Positions 1 through 11,165 are shown, counted from the stretch's first letter. The stretch is DNA of 60,000 nucleotides from Prorocentrum cordatum (GCA_963575745.1 CAUYUJ010002737.1:1-60000); one strand, 5' to 3'. Notes: a model not told the origin generated them from the letters alone. Made by a program: numbers and translations.

Positions 1-1357
1 GAGCCCATGCAAGTTTGGATTTTTTTTCAGATCGGATCCCATATGGCGTGGCTCGCGCGATTTCCTGTCAGACCCGCGGGCCTCGATGCGGGTGATCGCG
101 TAGATCCGCCATGTTGCCCGGTCGCCCAGTCGCCCGGGCGCCCTGGCGGGCGTCGAGCGTCAGGAATCTCGCCCTGCCACATTCGTTCTGCGGAGCATCG
201 CGTTTCGGTTGAAAAAAGGCCACGCCTCCTTAACCCCCTCCATGGAGGGGGGGGGGGTCGCCCGAGCGCGTGCTCGTCGGGCCCACGGGCCCCCCGCGCA
301 AATGCTCGTCGAACCCATTGTTCGTTTTTTATTTTTGCGACGCAGCAGGTGCTGCAATTTGCAGCTATGGGGGCATATTTCAAATCCCTCGCACGACCCC
401 CAGCATTCCGCCGCGCGCGCGCCAGTCGGCGGAGTAGTTCCTGACCCGCCTGCAGGTAAGTTCGATGCCGGGCCCAGCCAGGCCCGGTTGGGGCCAGCGC
501 CTGGGCCGGGCCCCGCTGGATGCCCAGCGCTCGAGAGTCAATGGGGGTCGCGTCAGCTTTAATCGGCGCTGTTGGAGCTGGCGACAGATCCAGGGAGACT
601 TTGTTGTAGGTGGTGCAAAGCCTACAAGGAACTGCTTGGACTTGGTTCAAGATCCAAGCCGACCGCGCCTGGTCGCCCAGACGCCCATGGGCCCCGGGGC
701 GCCCGGGCGCCGGGGCTGCGCCGGGCCTGGTGTGATTTTATCAGTGGAATTGCGGCAGTTCCAGCGAGATCCCATGCAAGTTCGGAATTTGTTCACAGGG
801 ATCCCATAAGAGGCGTCGGTTCGCGCGATGTCCTATCGGAGCAGCGGGTCTCGATGAGGGTGAGTGCGCAGACCCGCCAAGCTGTCCAGTCGCCCGGGCG
901 TCCGGGCGCCCTGGCGGGCGTCGCGCGTCCGGAATCTCGCCCTGCCAAGTTCGTTTTGCGGAGCGCTGCGTTTCGGCGGGAAAAAAATACCCCCCCTCGA
1001 CCCCCTCCATTGGGGGGGGCTCACCCGAGCGCATGCTCGTCGGGTCCGAGGGACCTGCCCGCAAATGCTCGTCGGGCCCAATATTAGCTTTTTTGCATGG
1101 CCCGGGCCCGCTCGCGCCAACGCGCGACGGGGCGCGCGCGGCAAGGGGCAGGCGCAGCCGCGACGCAACAGTTTTCCAATTTGCAGGTATATGGCGACAC
1201 ATTTCCAACCCCTCGCGCGACCCCAAGCATGGCGCCACGCGCGCGCCATTCGGCGGCGGTGGCGGCAGATCCAGGGGGACTGTTGGAGGTGGTACAATAT
1301 CAGGGTCTTCCTGGACTTGGTTCTGGATCCAAGCCGACCGCGCCCGGGCGCCCAGAC
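1..1357. repeat. Left part of a tandem array, unit about 640-740 bp
   Basis: About two units of the array that continues at 18147. Landmarks shared with that part are a GGAATTGCGGCAGTTCC-type block (about 745), a GGGATCCCATAAGAGGCG block, a CCTGCCAAGTTCGTTTTGCG block, a GTCGGGCCCAATATTAGC block and a TTTGCAGGTAT-TGGCGACAC block. The first unit (1 to about 735) is a diverged subtype, and its 340-620 portion matches 22850-23170. Every reading frame is open only because the DNA is GC-rich; nothing looks coding. The array stops inside a unit at 1357, where the 16.8 kb insertion begins. Confidence 0.85.
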
Positions 1358-1379
1358 CCCAGAGGTTCCTCCGGATCTA

Positions 1380-1420
1380 TATATAGAGGCGGTTCTAAAA
1401 ACTAGAGGCGGTTCTAGAAA
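1380..1420. repeat. Left subterminal repeats of the transposon
   Basis: Two copies of TAGAGGCGGTTCTA lie 20-50 bp inside the left terminal repeat. The motif is a half-palindrome (TAGA...TCTA). The same motif occurs twice near the right end. In CACTA elements such subterminal repeats bind the transposase; that role here is inferred. Confidence 0.7.
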
Positions 1421-1982
1421 ACCCATGCATCAGCGCTTCTTAACGATTGCATGCGCGGTCGATATATATTGCGCGCGTGCGCTAACGATCCCAGAATTCA
1501 GCTGGTCGTTGGCCCGTGGCCGTGGCCCTCGTGGCCTGTCGCCCTCGTGTCCCGTGGCCTGTGGCCCACGTGACCTGTGGCCCCTTTGTCCCTCCTCCCG
1601 TGTGTGTGATATGTGGCACATGCGTCTCGTTGCAACGATTTAAGCTCGAACATGCCGTCCGCATACACCGTGCGGATCGCGGCGTTGCCGCCCGTGCCTC
1701 TCGTGCCTGCGCCTGGCTGGAGGCCAGCCGATCGGGCCGAGTGGCTCGACGCGGCCGCGGGGCCGTGGTGGCCTCGGCCATAACGGCCGTTGGAGGAGGC
1801 GGCATGGGCGCCAGAGGTGGTGCCCGCGCGCCTTTGGAACAAGTGCAATGGCCTCCACGTGGAGGAGGGCGGATGGCCAGAGTGCTGGTGGGTTCCATGC
1901 GCCAGGGGGCCAAATTTTGGCCCGCCCAGGTTCATGGTCTGCGTCCACCGCTGGGGGTGCCCCGTGGTTTTCTTTAAAACGA
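1421..1982. other. Non-coding stretch with a GTGGCC-type minisatellite
   Basis: 1505-1590 is a loose repeat of GTGGCC/CGTGGCC. The remainder is GC-rich unique sequence in which I see no convincing exon; the overlapping open frames on both strands have no recognisable protein character. Confidence 0.5.
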
Positions 1983-2530
1983 TACACATACATACATACA
2001 TACATACATACATACATACATACATACACACACATACATACATACACACATACATACATACATACATACATACATACATACATACATACACACGTACATA
2101 CATACATACATACATACATACATACATACATACATGCATACTTACATACATACATACCTACCTACCTACCTACCTACCTACATACATACATACATACATA
2201 CACACACACATACATACATGCATACATACATACATACATACATAAATAAATACACACACATACATACATACATACACACATACATACATACATACATGCC
2301 TACATACTTACATAATACATGCATGCATACATACATACATACATACATACAAGCATGCATACCATACAATACCATACCGTACCGTACCGTACCGTACTGT
2401 ACCGTACCGTACCGTACCATACCATACCATACCATATCATACCATACCATATCATACATGCATGGTGTGTATACGTGTTTGTGAATGTGTACGTATACAC
2501 ACATACATGTATATATATATATATATATGC
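1983..2530. repeat. CATA microsatellite grading into CTAC, TACCG/TACCA and AT repeats
   Basis: (CATA)n covers about 1983-2345. A CTAC block at 2157-2180 and a TACCG/TACCA pentamer block at about 2376-2455 follow, then AT alternation at 2508-2528. The order suggests stepwise mutation of one repeat into another. Reading frames through it encode only HTYI or YVCM repeats and are not genes. Confidence 0.95.
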
Positions 2531-2868
2531 GGATACAGATGTAGTATACATGACTTTGTAACGTACACTGCGTTCGCAAGTACATCGTATACTATCCGTG
2601 GGAGCTGGGGAGGGAAATATGTGTGCGCATGTACCATGGGTTCTTCGACCGTATGCTGCATAACGGGATCTGATGCAGGCTGGGGTCTCGCCCATGGGGT
2701 CCCGCACGGTACGATTCCCCCGAAGGGCCCCAACCCCCATGTGAAACCAAAGCAGGGGGGCAGGGGTTTAATTAGCGGGGGGGAATATGATAGGGAAGAC
2801 GAGGACGAGGAGATTGGGAGGATCAGGAAGACCTCGAGATTTGCCTTCCTCCCCCCGCCCGTCACCAT

Positions 2869-2887
2869 CGCAGCACTGTGCTCAAAG
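2869..2887 (+). other. Possible relict spliced leader, 5' of the gene at 2908
   Basis: CGCAGC...TGTGCTCAAAG resembles the dinoflagellate spliced leader (CCGTAGCC...TTTTGGCTCAAG) once two short gaps are allowed. It sits 20 nt upstream of the ATG at 2908, where an SL-derived 5' UTR would be. It is weaker than the relics at 11808 and 14167 and could be chance. Confidence 0.35.
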
Positions 2888-2907
2888 GTTTGAGTTCCCC
2901 GATCGGG

Positions 2908-3442
2908 ATGCCTCCGAAGGAGGGTTTCAAGGACCAGGGGGCCCTTGCCCTGGTTTTCGCCCCATATGCCTCAAAACCGTCATTCATAGATTATTCAAGC
3001 GATGACTCCCTGAACAAGAGGCGGGTGCTGAAAAACAGTAGGTTGCTGAAGGATGTCTACACTTTGAGCCCGACCCTGAACTTCCCGAAGTCGACCCTCA
3101 AGCAGGCATTCAGGCAGATCGTGGACTGGCATCCCGAATGGGCATTGGCAAAAAAAGAGAAGGACGATTACGAGCGTGAGATGCCGAACCGTTTCAAAAA
3201 CCTGTGCCGCCACACGAGCCAGGCCTTTGCGAAAGGTCGCGCATGGGCCATCAAGATGTTGGAGGACCCCAGGGGGAGTATTCGAATTCCTCCTCCTCCT
3301 CCTCCTCCTCCTCTCCCTCCTCCTCCTCCTCCTCCTCCTCCTCCTCCTCCTCCTCCTCCTCCTCCTCTTCCCCGTGCCTACGAGCTCGCTCCTCGTTTAC
3401 CTCCACTGCTTCCTCCTCCCTCTCCTCCTCCTCCTCCTCCTC

Positions 3443-3474
<32 letters not shown>

Positions 3475-4750
3475 TCTCCTGATAATTTCCGCCCTCCCCT
3501 TGGGAAAACAAGGGGGGGAGGAGGGGTGGCGAGGGGCGAGCCCCCCCCACCGCATCCCAGGACGAGCCCAACGTGCAGGACGCCGACGGTGGCGACGCCG
3601 CCGAGGACGAGGGCGAGGGCGGCGAGGAGGAGGTGCCGAAGGTCGTCGACCACGAGGTGGACGATTTCGACGACGAGGACTTGGATGACAATCGGGGGGA
3701 TTCCGCGGGGGGTCCGGGAGGCAGTCGACCTGCCGATTACCTTTCGATTGCCCTTCGATTACCCTTCGATTACCTTTCGATTACCTTTCGATTACCTTTC
3801 GATTACCTTTCGATTACCTTTCGATTACCGTTCGATTACCGTTCGATTGCCATTCGATTACCATCGACCCCAGAGGAAACGATCGCGAAGAAACCCACCG
3901 CCAGCACCGAGATGCTGAAGAAGCCAGCTGGAGCTGGCGTAGGGGACTGGGCTTAACCAAACTGCCGCCCGTCCCTCCCGCTCCCTGTTCTCCTGCCCCC
4001 TTCCCCGCTTCTCTCCACCCGTACTTCGATTAGCCTCGGGGAATTCCCAGCGGGATCCGGGGACCCTGGCGGATGAGGAGACTGGAGGACGAGGAGGATG
4101 AGGAGGAGGAGGAGGAGGAGGAGGAGGAGGGGGAGGATGAGGAGGAGGAGGAGGAGGAGGAGGAGGGAGTGAGAGGGAAGGAGGAGGTCAGGAGGGAGGG
4201 GGGAGGAGAGGGTCGAAATCGCAGGATTGGGGTTATTCATCGGATGACGGCACGCTCGACCTACTCGGCCACGATCCACCCCGACGATTCGGTCTGGTCC
4301 GTGTTCCGCGAGTCGCAGGAAGAGGAGGATGAGGAGGAGGAGGAGAAGGAGAAGGAGGAGGAGGAGGACGGGAGGATGAGGAGAAGGATTACACGGACCA
4401 AGCACCCTTCCACCACCCCATATCGGCCTTTCAGCCCCCAACAGCGGGTGGTGGTATGACTCCCCCCACGGCGAGGAGGGGATCCTCCTCCTCCTCCTCC
4501 TCCTCCTCCTCCTCCTCCTCCTCCTCGTTATCCTCCTCCCCCTCGTCTTTGATCTCCCCCATCCTCCTCCACTTCCTCCTTCTGTTCATCCTCGCTTCCC
4601 TATCTCTTTTGGTTTGTTCTATTCTCCATATATTTAATTATATATATGCCTCCCTCCCAGCCCCGCCATCCTCCTGCTACCGATCCTCCTCCTCCTACTA
4701 TTCCCCACCCCCTCCTCCTCCTCCTCCTCCTCCTCCTCCTCCTCCGCCTC

Positions 4751-4781
<31 letters not shown>

Positions 4782-5771
4782 CTCCTCCTCCTCCTCCTCC
4801 TCCCCCTCCTCCTCCTCATCCTCCTCCTCCTCCTCCTGCTCCTCCTCCTCCGTTTTTTGGTTATCCCCGTATAGGAGAACACCTACTTGCACGGCTGGGA
4901 CGAGGAGGCGAACGCGTGCTGGCGCGTGTTGGCGTCCAACCCCAAGCAGTGCTACAGGGAGTGCAGCGGCCCTCCCTTCAGACCTCCAGGAGCAGATGAT
5001 GCCGACCCAGCTAGGGTGAAATGGGTCGACGGCCACACCCGCGACTTGACGGAGATGACGTGCAAGGACGTGGCCAGCCCCGCCGCGGGCCCTGCAGCGG
5101 CGGCTGGCCGAGCGCCAGGAGCTGGGGGCCCAGTGTGGACATCGGAGACCAGCGCCGCAAAGGTGTACAAAACGAAGGACCGCAACGACGTGCTCCTTCA
5201 GCTGAAGGATCCGAATCACAACCCGCCGCAGATCACGCAGGTGAACATCGCCTGGTTCCCGTCCGAGACTGCAGCTATCGAATTCATTTCGGATTTAGGC
5301 AAGAAGTACGACGGCGGCATGAAGAGGGACCAGCTCGAGGAGCTGAAACAGAAGTACAAGAGTGCCAGTGCCTCTCGCAAACGGCCTGCCGCTGCGCCGA
5401 AAATGGGGGTGGCGAAGCGTCCTGCGGGCAATGCTGAGGCCGAAGCACCCGTCGCCATGCGCAAACCTGCTGCGGCTGACTCGCCCGCTGAATCGCCCGC
5501 TGCATGCCCGCTGCGCAGGCCTGCTGCGGCTAAATCGCCCGCTAAGGCACCCGGCGCCGTCGCGGCGGGGTCGCCCTCGCCAGAGGCCGAGCCTGCGGAG
5601 AGGCCGTGCTGGCCTTCAAGTGCGCTCAGGTCGCCGCCGCCAAGGGCGCAGAGCGACGAGAGCGATTTTTCTCCGCTCCCGCAGCCCCCGACGCCGCTGT
5701 TCGCTGCAGCCCACGGCTTTAGGTTGGCCGATAACTTGAGGGCGTCTTTGATGGAGCCAGGTACGGAGTAG
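2908..5771 (+). CDS. Split gene of unknown function with KRPAA-rich tail
   Basis: Start: ATG 2908 (MPPKEGFKDQG). Exon 1, 2908 to about 3277, has normal protein composition with a basic/aromatic region (STLKQAFRQIVDWHPEWA). Exon 2 (3561 to about 3690, after CCCAG) is acidic. Exon 3 (3874-3938, after CCCAG, before GTAGGG) encodes KKPTASTEMLKKPAGAG. Two uncertain small exons lie near 4225-4325 and 4381-4445. The last exon (4875-5771, after TATAG) begins ENTYLHGWDEEANACW, contains a compact segment (VYKTKDRNDVLLQLKD, about 5160-5350), and ends in repeats such as KRPAAAPK, MRKPAAAD and RRPAAAKSPAK, a basic Ala/Pro/Lys tail often seen in dinoflagellate proteins. I do not recognise the function. The introns are filled with TCC/GGA and an 11-bp minisatellite. 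The phase of the exon 1-2 junction does not match simply, so exact exon ends are uncertain. Confidence 0.6.
3287..3480. repeat. (CCT)n in intron 1 of the gene at 2908
   Basis: Pyrimidine triplet repeat in two blocks (3290-3367 and 3415-3478) separated by a short unique spacer. It stays open in the frame of exon 1, producing poly-Pro in silico; I treat it as intron. Confidence 0.85.
3735..3866. repeat. 11-bp minisatellite, unit CGATTACCTTT
   Basis: About eleven near-perfect copies of CGATTACCTTT (variants with CGTT and CATT) fill the intron between exons 2 and 3 of the gene at 2908. A related unit (CGATAACCTTC) forms the array at 9655-9835. Confidence 0.9.
4075..4200. repeat. (GGA)n purine tract
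   Basis: GAGGA repeats in the intron after exon 3 of the gene at 2908. A second purine tract of the same type lies at 4320-4380. Confidence 0.85.
4483..4857. repeat. (TCC)n pyrimidine tract before the last exon
   Basis: TCC/CCT blocks at 4483-4540 and 4690-4857 with some CGT interruptions and a short TATATA segment at about 4630-4645. Placed upstream of the TATAG acceptor at 4874. Confidence 0.85.
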
Positions 5772-6283
5772 GTGATCTTTCAGGCATCGATTGCATTGCG
5801 ACGCAGTGCGTGGGAGAGGCCCCTCAGCTCGCCCGACTCTGATTTGACAATAAATGGGCGTGAGCTGCAGTGTCGCGCAGACCCGCGCGAGGCCTCACCT
5901 TGTCTCGGCGCCAGCTTTTCGCGCAGAGCTGGCCCAGCCCGCATGGATCAAGAGCACGGTGAAGAAGAGGAGGAGGAGGAGGAGGAGGAGGAGGAGGAGG
6001 AGGGAGGTCTCTCTTGAATCTTTTGGACGCGTTTGATTTTACCAGTCGCTCAAGAGCGCCTGGCAGCAGTAGATGAAAATAGGGGTCATCCTCGTCCTCA
6101 TCCTGCTCCAACCCTCCTCGCCCTCCTAATGAACCATCCTCCATTATCTGAGTACCTCTTCCTCGTCCTCCCCTCCGATCCTCGCCAACCAAGCTCCCTC
6201 AGAAAAGGCGGGCCAGTTGCAGACGCCCGCATGTTGATTGCTAAATGGGGGGTGGGTGGAGGAGGAGGTATAGACAATAGCAA

Positions 6284-6316
<33 letters not shown>

Positions 6317-6994
6317 TCCTTCTCCCCCTCCTCCTCGCTGCTGCCTCCCGTTTGCTCTCTCGCGCTTACTTGGGGAAGACGTTCACCGCGCAGGCCAATG
6401 CTTCGCTGGGGCTCTCTGGAGCGGGGAGCGAGGGTGCCCCATATAATTCGGACCGCTGCGTAGCAGGGACATGGGAGGGAGGGTGGGTAGCACATGGGGC
6501 GGGGAGAATAAGGACAGAGCAAGAGGAGGATAAGGTCAAACATCCAGCATGAACATGCGAATTAAGATACATGACTCGATGCTTCACGGGAGGGAGAAAC
6601 AATGCGCAACAAACATTAGAGGCGGACCAACATGAAACATACGACGCAAAATGAAGCATACGCAGCACCCCGCACTTGCGGATAAGAGTGAGGGGGCGGC
6701 GGCGGGGGACGAAGCCCGTGCGTGGGTGAAGTGGCCCCATGCGCTGTTTCCCTCTACTGCCCCCAAGTATTGCCCCCATGTGCTGAATGCGTGCGTTGCC
6801 CCCCAGTACTGCCCCCATGTATTGCCCCAAACATTGCCCCCAAATATTGCCCTCAAGTATGTTCCCCTGCACCGCCTCCAGTAATTGCCCTCAAATACTG
6901 CCCCCAGAAGCCGAGCCCTCTATCCAGCCACGCGCGCGCAGGGAAGAAGTAACACCGTTCGGGCCCCGCGAGGCACACCCTCCCCCTCCTAACC
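5772..6994. other. Intergenic stretch with several simple repeats
   Basis: Contains (GGA)n at 5960-6005, (GAC)n at 6283-6315 and a degenerate 13-15-bp minisatellite TATTGCCCCCAAG-like at 6745-6910. A short coding-like fragment at 6367-6401 (YLGKTFTAQA) resembles 10591-10625. Otherwise I see no gene. Confidence 0.6.
6745..6910. repeat. Degenerate TATTGCCCCCAAG minisatellite
   Basis: About ten imperfect units with the core TTGCCCCCA and variable AAGTA/TGTA/AATA joints, just upstream of the gene at 7070. Confidence 0.8.
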
Positions 6995-7069
6995 TCGTAG
7001 CTGCTTTGGTCCTGCAAGTCCAATCACGAGGATTCCGAGCATCCAGCTTAATCAACCCATCAACACGCG

Positions 7070-9318
7070 ATGTCGTGGGACACGCGCATGGGGACCGTTG
7101 ACGGTGCGTTCGCAGCGGCTGGCACACCTCGCGGAGGCCCGCCGTCAGACAGGCAACCCGATAGCAACCCGCCGTGGTGGGACGAGTCGGGGGGAATCGA
7201 AGACTCCGACCCTCGTCATGGCAACTGTGCAGCCTCCGCGCACGGCCGCACTCGGGCCGTCGAGAAGCCGACCCTGACGCTTCCCGACTCGGCCGCTGAG
7301 CCGTTCGGCATGGCGGGCACTACTGGATGCCACCTGGCGACCGCGGCGGCCGCGGCCAGTGCATCGGATGACGTCGAGGTGATCAGCAGCGATGACGAGC
7401 CCTCGATGCTTGCCACCGCCACCGCTGCCAAACGTGAGCCCGAGGAGCCACACGGTGGCAGCCCAGCATCGGTCGAGGCCGCGGACTGGGCGGCGGCGGA
7501 CGGGGCGGCAAGCCATGAGGGCGCGGCGCCACCCCAAGCGGAGGCGGTGCCACCAACGCCAGCCAGCAGCGTGCCAGCAACGCCAGCCAACAAGCTTGCC
7601 AGCAACGTCGGCCACTGCGAGCAGCCCGTGGCCGTTGACTTCGGCAAGGAGTTCGGGGACATGCCACCAGATGCCGCCAAGTTCATCAAGTGTCTCGGCA
7701 TGGATGCGACGCGTCAATTTGAGTTTCCCGATGGGTCCCGCGACCTCGAGGGCAGCCTGTGCCTGATCTTCAACAGTGCCAAAGATACTTGGACGGCTGA
7801 GGGCATCTGCGAGCAGACAACCCCATTGTCGAAGGGCGTTAACCCTGCGGCGCAGACTCCCGACAAGAGTGCAGCCCCTCCAGATGACCCAATCCTCGAG
7901 GCAGCCGCGGCGAGTGGCTTTAAGTTTTCCACCAAGTCGACCATGGGGCAGCGCTTCACCCGCTGGTTCGCGAACCAGCCTGCCAAGTACAAGAAGGACT
8001 ATACCAAGTCACTCAACGATGAGAAGGCCAGGCAGGGGGAAACATTGGGGAACGATGAGCAGGATGATAATTAAGAGGAAGAGGGGGTGAGGAGGAGGGC
8101 AGGGAGAAGGAGGATGATGATGAGGAGGAGGCGGAGGATAGACCCCCTCGCCTCTGGCAGGCTAACTTCAGGGCGGACTTCGCGAGGAAGAAGTACGACG
8201 AGTACGTGAGAACCCGCACCTTCATGCAGGAGTACAGCCAGACCCAGAAGGAGTGGGGCACCTGGGAGCCCTTCGACATGCTCATCAAGCTTCAGGGAGG
8301 GAGGCATTCGCACGATGCAGTACGTGCCGCGTGGAACTACGCCAGGTCGTGCATCGAGCTCGGCTCCGAGTGGGTTCAGTGCAACCCCATGACTGGTCGC
8401 ATTGAGTTCATGTTCGTGAAGCGCGGCTACGAGGACAAGATGAAGAAGGCCTGGACGCTGAAAACGATCGAGTCGGCAAAGAAGGGGAACACTAGTGAAC
8501 TCGAGAGGCGCAAACTTTGCCATGGGCACTTGGACAAGCAGGCCCTGGAGGCATGTTTCTTGAAGCAAGGCCGCATGAACGTCGATCGTCGCCAGGGCGG
8601 CGGCGGCGACAGCAAGGGCTCCGAGCAGATGGCGGCATCCGGGAGCCAAGCGGCGGCATCAGGGAGCCAAGCGGCGGCGGCGGCGCCCGCCCCGCCGACT
8701 GATGGCGCAGGTGCAGGCGTGGCCGAGGCCACGGGCGAGCACGAGAATCTCGACAACAAGGTCAAGAACGTGCGCCCAAAGAAATGCATCGTGGCTCTGG
8801 CTCCTGGCGTTGGCGGGCCGAGTGATGGAATCGAGCCAACGGGGGATGATGGTGATGAGGAGCCTGGCACTGGTGATGAGCCTCCCGCCAAGAAGCAGAA
8901 GAAGGTTCTGACGCCTGATCAGGTTGCCAAGAGAGTGGAGGCCAAGCGTAAGAAGGATGCGCAGGCCGCGGCCATCGCCAGCAAGAACCAGCACTCCAAG
9001 AGTATCCTGCATGCGACGCGGCTGGAGAAGTTGATCGAGGCTGACCCGAACTGGAAGCCCTTCAAGAACCACGAGGACCACATCCTGCTGAAGCAGAGCA
9101 TCCATGCTTTGGAGACCCTCGTGGAGTCCAACCCGTTCCTCAAAGTCTTCCTGAGCACTGCGGAGGTTTCGGAGGTCAAGGACCACTACGACGGCGACGT
9201 CGACGTCGGCCTCTCCCAGGTGCCTGCGTTGCTCGATGCGCTCGTGAAGGATGTTGCTGCCGACGTGCAGTGCTTGGCGGGGCAGAAGGCTGCCCGCGCG
9301 AAGCATAGGCCAGCCTAG
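7070..9318 (+). CDS. Two-exon gene of unknown function
   Basis: Start: ATG 7070 (MSWDTRMGTVDG). Exon 1 (7070-8026) has a low-complexity N-terminal third (Ala/Pro/Ser/Asp) and then an ordered segment ending in RFTRWFANQPAKYKKDYTK. Exon 2 (8161-9318) starts ANFRADFARKKYDEYVRT and continues with a Trp/Tyr-rich helical region (YSQTQKEWGTWEPFDM, AAWNYARSCIELGSEWV), an Ala/Gly linker, a basic patch (PPAKKQKKVLT, a possible nuclear signal) and a charged C-terminal domain, stopping at 9318. The intron 8027-8160 is best read as GC-AG in phase 0 (AAG|GCCAGG ... CTGGCAG|GCT), which restores one frame of 705 codons. It contains a GGA tract. I do not recognise the family; short W/Y motifs of this kind recur in other genes here (58575, 49331). 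A weak spliced-leader relic lies at 6995-7018. Confidence 0.75.
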
Positions 9319-9654
9319 GCTTCCCGTTCAAGAGTTCTGGGCAAGAGGGGGGCAGTCGATCAGAGCGGGAGTAATTCTCGAGCAGGTCCTGCTCCAACTC
9401 ATCGGCCCACTTCGGCCCGCCTTGAGCCATAAGGAGATCGCTGTAAGGAGGATGAGAGTAAGGAGGATGAGAAGTATATTCAGGACCGAGGGAGCAGGAA
9501 CGGCAGAAGCGGGGGAGGAGGGGGACGAGGAGGGGGACGAGGAGGGTCAGTCTAAGTCAAGATGCCCAAATCGCCAAAATAGTTTGACCGAACAACGATT
9601 TGCAATTGAAAACCCCAAAAAACATAAGCGACCCGGCCTCCCCCCCCCGAAAAC
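9319..9654. other. 3' flank of the gene at 7070, purine-rich
   Basis: GGA/GAGG-rich at 9440-9550, followed by AT-richer sequence with no exon-like segment. Confidence 0.5.
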
Positions 9655-9835
9655 CTACCGATAACCTTCCGATAACCTTCCGATAACCTTCCGATAACCC
9701 CCCGATAACCCACCCCACCAAACCATATATATATATATATATGAAAAAAACGACAGCCAAACGCCCGATAACCTACCGATGACCTTCCGACTACCTTCCG
9801 ATAACCTTCCGATGACCTTCCGATGACCCCCTGGA
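9655..9835. repeat. 11-bp minisatellite, unit CGATAACCTTC
   Basis: Tandem CGATAACCTTC units in two blocks (9655-9705 and 9765-9832) around a TA tract at 9726-9742. The unit differs by about two bases from the CGATTACCTTT array at 3735. Confidence 0.9.
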
Positions 9836-10590
9836 CGAGCCCGAGAACCCCTCCAGACCAGAATTTCCAGCTCCAAGCCAGGCAGGCTGCGCCGAAATTG
9901 AAATTGCATGCCCCGGCCTCAACCGAGTTGGGTTCAGACAAAGGGGGGCCGAGGATGTCGAATCGCTTCGGCGGCTCTGTGATTTTGCGACTCTCGAGCT
10001 CGCGCTGGGAGCGCCAGGTAGTGGTTTCAATTGTCCTACGCAGTGCTTTTATACACCCTCCATTCTCTCCGCTCCTCCCCTGGGGTCGCACCTCCAACTG
10101 TAATGGTCAGAGCTCCTGGCGGGGGAATCTAGTTTGCCCGCGCGAGCGCGTCTTCTCCTGCGTCGCGCACAACGCTTCGCAGCCCTCACACCGCCACGCT
10201 CCCTCCAACCTCGCCCTCCACTCCAGTCCCTCGCTTCACCTAACTTTGAATTCGTGAGTTGGCCGAATGTGCATCGACGCTATTGTTTGAAATACTTGAG
10301 TTATGGGAAGCAGACACTTCCGATGTGAAAACTATCGCGAGGTGTGGGCGTCTCTCAGGAGGGGCATGTTTCATCGGGCCAATGATATCATCATCTAAGA
10401 GAGGGTTCGGGGATCAACGTTGTTAGACAGGTCGGGGGGGAAGGGCCCCCTCGGGAAGAATGGTCTTCCGATCCTATCCCAGTCCTCTTTCTCCCCCACT
10501 CCTCCCCACCCCACCCCTACACCACCCCCCTCGCCCTCCCCCTCCTACTCCCCCCCTCCGCCTCGCGCGCCGCTGCCCGCCCCCGCCCGA
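9836..10590. other. Non-coding stretch
   Basis: Mixed-composition DNA, then a C-rich block at 10480-10585. No convincing exon or RNA gene was seen on either strand. Confidence 0.45.
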
Positions 10591-10803
10591 TACGTCGGGG
10601 ACATCTTCACTGCGCAGGCCTATCCGTGCCAGGGGGCGCGACCGTGCTTGCTCAGCGCTCCAGCAGAGAAGGATGCGGAGTATGCGGAGTATGCGGAATA
10701 TGCGGAGGAGGAAGGGGAGGAGGAGAAAGAGGAGCAGGAACATGAGGGGGAGGGACAGGAGAAGGATGAGGTGGTGGGACTGGGACCCTTGACCAGACGC
10801 ATG
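10591..10803 (+). pseudogene. Coding-like fragment (YVGDIFTAQAYP) ending in acidic repeat
   Basis: The 35 nt from 10591 match 6367-6401 at 26 positions, with mismatches mostly at codon positions 1 and 3, and encode YVGDIFTAQA versus YLGKTFTAQA. Downstream the frame runs through GCGGAGTAT repeats (AEYAEYAEYAEE) and a GGA tract to a stop at about 10804. I take it as an exon or exon relic of an unidentified gene. Confidence 0.3.
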
Positions 10804-10859
10804 TAGCATACGAGCATACCATAAGGCTCGACCCCTACCATTTTGAAGCAGGTTGGAAA

Positions 10860-11165
10860 TGGGAGGAGGCGAAACAACACTAACACAGCACACTCTAGCA
10901 ACAACCACGCAGCACACACCAGCATCATAAATCACACAGCGCACACCATCAACAACAGTCACAGCTCACACCAGCAGCAAGCATTACAACACCCACCAAA
11001 CAACAAACATCACGCATAACACACCATCAACAACGGTTAAGCAGCGCACACCAACACCGACGCGTCACACAGCACACACCAGAAATAGATACCACGCAAC
11101 ACACACAACCACCACCACACAACTCACACACCGTACACCGACAACAAAACAAACACAGCGCGGCA
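10860..11165. repeat. A/C-rich degenerate CACACCA-type repeat
   Basis: Strongly strand-biased region built of CACACCAGCA, CACCATCAACAAC and similar words; almost no G or T runs on this strand. No coding character. Confidence 0.65.

Noticed and set aside
1983-2345. CATA repeats as possible CRISPR-like or origin array
   Set aside because: Plain tetranucleotide microsatellite without spacers.
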